Both the position numbers and the translations under genes were made by a program. Below are positions 4,354 through 6,610 of a DNA stretch of 6,610 nt, in pieces. Each line of letters starts with the position of its first letter. Positions within the stretch are counted from its first letter, which is position 1. The stretch covers positions 1 to 6,610 of the forward strand of contig JAGGDZ010000010.1 of assembly GCA_024648655.1 (NCBI GenBank). The letters run 5' to 3'. This DNA is from Chloroflexota bacterium (lineage in GTDB: Bacteria; Chloroflexota; Dehalococcoidia; Lucifugimonadales; JADFKI01). The notes beneath the pieces are model-generated. The model was not told the DNA's origin and ran no database searches. It was given only the letters and a program-made list of their open reading frames with translations.

Positions 4354-4628
4354 TCCGTTGCCTCATAGTCCGCGGGACTTTCCGCGAGAAAGCGCATCTG
4401 CTCGCCGTGCGCCGTGCGGATGCGCGTGATGCGCAGTTCGGCAGACGCCAGAGCTTCGCTGCACAGGCGGGCGAGTCCGATGCCCTCTTCGTAGAGACGT
4501 GTCGATTCCTCTAGCGAAAGACCGCCGGACTCCAATGCTTCCACCGTACTATCGAGCCGTTTAAGCGCTTGCTCGAATGTAAGGTCGCCCAGATCTTCAT
4601 GGGAGCCGTTTGTACTGCTTTCTGTCAT
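4347..4628 (-). CDS. xseB: Exodeoxyribonuclease VII small subunit
   Basis: Partner of XseA in the ATP-independent exonuclease that cuts single-stranded DNA from both ends to oligonucleotides. The 93 residues contain the family core at about 16-70: LTFEQALKRLDSTVEALESG, then LSLEES, LYEEGIGLARLC and a coiled-coil-like helix (SEALASAELRI). The usual length is 70-90 residues; the extra part is an acidic, Ser-rich N-terminus of about 15 residues and a C-terminal tail. The ATG overlaps the xseA stop as ATGA, which couples their translation and fits their fixed complex. The 3' end overlaps the phosphatase gene by 7 nt. Confidence 0.95.
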   Translation of the reverse strand: MTESSTNGSHEDLGDLTFEQALKRLDSTVEALESGGLSLEESTRLYEEGIGLARLCSEALASAELRITRIRTAHGEQMRFLAESPADYEATDC

Positions 4629-5833
4629 ATCTGCTCCTGCAATGCCTGTCGTATAGATGTGACTTTCGCCTTAAGCTCACCATCCGTAAGCGTGATGTCG
4701 ATATCGTCTCCGGTAGTGACCTCGCTTGAGGCGCTGATGACGCTGCCGTCGTCTTTACGCTGCACAATGGCGTATCCGCGTCGCAGGGTGTCGCGTGGGC
4801 TGAGGGAATCGAGCCGCAGCCTGAATCCCTGTACGCGCTCGGCGTTGAGTGTCAGCAAGTACGCGAGTGTGCGGCGCGCGCGCTTCAGGCGGTCGTCGAT
4901 TTGCATTCGCAGTGCGTCCAGGTCGGGGAGGGCGGCATGGAGTCGCCCGTCAAGCTGCTTGGTGGTGTCTATGCTGGCCGAGAGCCGACGAGTTATTGAA
5001 GCGTCCATGCTTTGTGCTGCCTCGACTGCGAGCGCCATAAGTTCGGTCTTGTCGGGGACGACGAGTTCGGCGGCTGCGGAAGGGGTCGGTGCGCGTAAGT
5101 CCGCCACAAGATCGGCGACTGTGTAGTCGGTTTCGTGGCCTACAGCGCTGATGACCGGCACAGGACAAGCGAAAATCGCCCTCGCTACTGCCTCTTCGTT
5201 GAAAGCCCATAAGTCTTCGAGAGAGCCGCCGCCGCGCGCTACGATGACTACGTCAACACCCTGTTCGCTGCCCGCGGTTTGCAGGGACTCGGCGATTACC
5301 GGCGCGGCGTCTTCGCCTTGAACCGGAGCCGGTGCGATGGCAAGCTCAACGAGAGGGTAGCGGCGGCGAATTACGTTCTGAATGTCGTGCCATACTGAGC
5401 CGGTGGGCGAAGTAACTACGGCAATCTTCTTAGGGAAGCGCGGCAGTTCGCGTTTGCGGGTTTCGTCGAACAGACCTTGCTGTTCAAGTTCGAGCTTGAG
5501 CTGTTCCAGCTTGAGTTGCAGCTCGCCTACGCCTTCAGGCTGGGCAATGTCAGCGATGATCTGGAGGTCTCCGCGCTGCTCGTAGATGGAAACGCGGCCG
5601 TGCAGGATGATTGCTGCACCGTTGTCGAGGAAATGCATACCACGCGAGTTGCGAAACATGACGCAGCGCATAGTGGCTTTGCCGTCACGGATGCTGAAGT
5701 AGGAGTGTCCTGAGCCGGGGCGGGCAAGGTTGGCGACTTCGCCGCTGACCCACAGGTCTTGGAGCGCACTGTCGCGTTCCAGCGTCTGTCTGGTGTGCGA
5801 TGAGAGCTGTGAGACGGAGTAAATTGCAGGCAT
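4625..5833 (-). CDS. xseA: Exodeoxyribonuclease VII large subunit
   Basis: Catalytic subunit of exonuclease VII, which degrades single-stranded DNA in repair and recombination. Residues 4-100 form the N-terminal OB-fold (YSVSQLSSHTR, WVSGEVANL, SGHSYFSIRD). The catalytic core is clear: VVTSPTGSVWHDIQNVIRRR (139-158), VARGGGSLEDLWAFNEE (198-214), and AVGHETDYTVADLVADLRAP (230-249) followed by TPSAAAELVVP. A helical stretch (262-345) precedes LSPRDTLRRGYAIV (344-357), the usual C-terminal motif. At 402 residues it is shorter than E. coli XseA (456) but within the range of the family; the helical region appears reduced. The start is 8 nt after the efp stop, with AGGGA overlapping that stop as the ribosome binding site. 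Confidence 0.96.
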   Translation of the reverse strand: MPAIYSVSQLSSHTRQTLERDSALQDLWVSGEVANLARPGSGHSYFSIRDGKATMRCVMFRNSRGMHFLDNGAAIILHGRVSIYEQRGDLQIIADIAQPEGVGELQLKLEQLKLELEQQGLFDETRKRELPRFPKKIAVVTSPTGSVWHDIQNVIRRRYPLVELAIAPAPVQGEDAAPVIAESLQTAGSEQGVDVVIVARGGGSLEDLWAFNEEAVARAIFACPVPVISAVGHETDYTVADLVADLRAPTPSAAAELVVPDKTELMALAVEAAQSMDASITRRLSASIDTTKQLDGRLHAALPDLDALRMQIDDRLKRARRTLAYLLTLNAERVQGFRLRLDSLSPRDTLRRGYAIVQRKDDGSVISASSEVTTGDDIDITLTDGELKAKVTSIRQALQEQI

Positions 5834-5841
5834 GTGCGTCC

Positions 5842-6405
5842 CTATGCGCGTGAGAGATACTGGCCGGAACGGGTATCGACCTTTACCAACTCTCCCTGAT
5901 TTATGAATAGAGGGACCTGGACGACAAGACCGGTTTGGAGGGTTGCCGGCTTGGTGCCGCCCTGGGCGGTGTCTCCGCGCACTCCGGGCACGGTTTCGGT
6001 TACTTCAAGATTGACCGTGATGGGCAATTCGATAGCGACCGGATTGTCCCGATAGAGGACGAGGTCAACTTCAATCTGCTCCACCATGAATTGCAAGCTG
6101 TCGGCAATCTGGTCGGCGGATAGAGGGAATTGGTCGTAGGTGTCAGTATCCATGAAGTAGTACAAGTTGTCGTCCTCATAGATGTACTGAGCTGAACGGC
6201 GTTCAACATCGGCGAGTTTGAAGTCAACATCGTATCCGGAAAAGGAGCGCTCGACCTGCCTGCCGGTGGTTAGTTCGCGGAACTTGATGCGCATGGTAGG
6301 CGCGCGCTGCTGCATCTTGCGCTGCTCGTATTCGAGGACGATGTAGGGAGCGTCGTCCATCTCGATTGCCATGCCCTTTCGCAATTCTCCGTAGTTGACG
6401 GTCAT
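5842..6405 (-). CDS. efp: Translation elongation factor P
   Basis: Binds stalled ribosomes between the P and E sites and helps form peptide bonds at runs of prolines. The 187-residue length is standard. Three domains are visible: the N-terminal KOW-like domain (1-65, with the exposed loop at about 29-36), the first OB domain (66-128) and the C-terminal OB domain (129-187) carrying the signature KPATLQTGLVVQVPLFINQGE and ending with VDTRSGQYLSRA. The loop reads QRKMQQRAP, so where E. coli has modified Lys34 in PGKGQ this protein has Gln33 or Arg34. GGAGGA lies 5 nt upstream of the ATG. An M24 peptidase gene lies upstream, a common pairing, and xseA follows 8 nt downstream. Confidence 0.96.
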   Translation of the reverse strand: MTVNYGELRKGMAIEMDDAPYIVLEYEQRKMQQRAPTMRIKFRELTTGRQVERSFSGYDVDFKLADVERRSAQYIYEDDNLYYFMDTDTYDQFPLSADQIADSLQFMVEQIEVDLVLYRDNPVAIELPITVNLEVTETVPGVRGDTAQGGTKPATLQTGLVVQVPLFINQGELVKVDTRSGQYLSRA

Positions 6406-6410
6406 GGGAT

Positions 6411-6416
6411 TCCTCC
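6411..6416 (-). promoter_or_regulatory. Ribosome binding site of efp
   Basis: GGAGGA on the minus strand, 5 nt before the efp ATG; it fixes the start of the protein. Confidence 0.8.
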
Positions 6417-6451
6417 GGAATTGTGTCAGTTGATCAGTCTGCCAGTTGAGT

Positions 6452-6475
6452 ATGAGAGTGGCTTGCCACTCTCAT
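6452..6475. other. Perfect 10-bp hairpin between peptidase gene and efp
   Basis: ATGAGAGTGG (6452-6461) and CCACTCTCAT (6466-6475) are exact reverse complements around a 4-nt loop (CAAG on the transcribed minus strand). It starts 37 nt after the peptidase stop and ends 46 nt before the efp start. No T-run follows, so it may be an attenuator-like or RNA-stability element rather than a simple terminator. Confidence 0.5.
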
Positions 6476-6512
6476 TCCTGACAACATCCAGACCGAGATA
6501 CCAGATGGCTGA

Positions 6513-6610
6513 CTAAGCAAACAATTTCTGCGCCTTGCTGATTACGCGGGCTTTTCCGTTTTCTAGTACGACAATGTCTTCGATCCGGACGCCACCCCAC
6601 CCGGGGAGGT
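6513..6610 (-). CDS. M24-family Xaa-Pro peptidase, C-terminal end only
   Basis: The last 32 codons of a gene that enters from the right edge. The translation ends LPGWGGVRIEDIVVLENGKA and then RVISKAQKLFA before the stop. The PGWGGVRIED motif is the C-terminal metal-binding segment of methionine/Xaa-Pro aminopeptidase fold enzymes (pita-bread fold), where the Glu of RIED binds the second metal ion. Its position directly upstream of efp is typical for proline peptidases of the PepP/PepQ type. The exact substrate class cannot be told from the fragment. Confidence 0.88.
   Translation of the reverse strand, partial: LPGWGGVRIEDIVVLENGKARVISKAQKLFA

Noticed and set aside
4569..5126. 185-residue open frame on the plus strand
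   Set aside because: It is antisense to xseA and xseB, is Ser/Arg-rich as expected of an opposite-strand shadow, and conflicts with two well-supported genes.
1..6610. CRISPR arrays, phage genes, toxin-antitoxin or defence systems
   Set aside because: No regularly spaced repeats and no genes of these kinds were seen on either strand.

Overview
The window looks like chromosomal DNA of a bacterium. The gene style (M24 peptidase, EF-P, XseA, XseB run; an EF-P loop of the KMQQRAP type; a DtxR/IdeR-like regulator) fits a Chloroflexota lineage, perhaps Dehalococcoidia/SAR202. That placement comes from remembered protein style, not from a search.

Layout. Positions 49-267 (minus) hold a small two-helix membrane protein of unknown function. 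Two strong hairpins follow at 314-381. Four tRNA genes then lie on the minus strand (Val-TAC, Arg-GCG, Leu-CAG, Val-CAC; 401-861), read from a promoter near 906-934. A fifth tRNA (Arg-CCT, 1450-1525) reads the other way from its own TATAAT promoter. Between the two divergent tRNA promoters sits a 454-bp element (950-1403) with 23-bp imperfect terminal inverted repeats. It carries only the zinc-ribbon N-terminus of a transposase, so it looks like an internally deleted, non-autonomous insertion sequence. Next comes a frameshifted nitroreductase fragment (1593-1807, minus) and an AT-rich non-coding stretch of about 300 bp.

The middle of the window is an iron/metal pair on the plus strand: a bacterial ferritin (2132-2641) and a DtxR-family metal-dependent repressor (3022-3762). 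They are separated by 380 bp holding a degenerate REP-like repeat, a terminator-like hairpin and a candidate promoter for the regulator.

The right half is a tight minus-strand run: the tail of an M24 Xaa-Pro peptidase, efp, xseA, xseB and a dual-specificity-type phosphatase. Gaps are 8 nt (efp to xseA), a 4-nt ATGA overlap (xseA/xseB) and a 7-nt overlap (xseB/phosphatase). The run ends tail to tail with the regulator gene, 6 nt apart. It joins translation (EF-P), peptide turnover (M24 peptidase), exonuclease VII (both subunits) and a phosphatase of unknown target.

No convincing new multi-gene system is present. The best leads are the EF-P without the usual modifiable lysine, the DtxR-family protein with an enlarged helix-turn-helix turn and changed metal-ligand positions, the GCG-anticodon arginine tRNA, and the deletion-derivative element wedged between two tRNA promoters.
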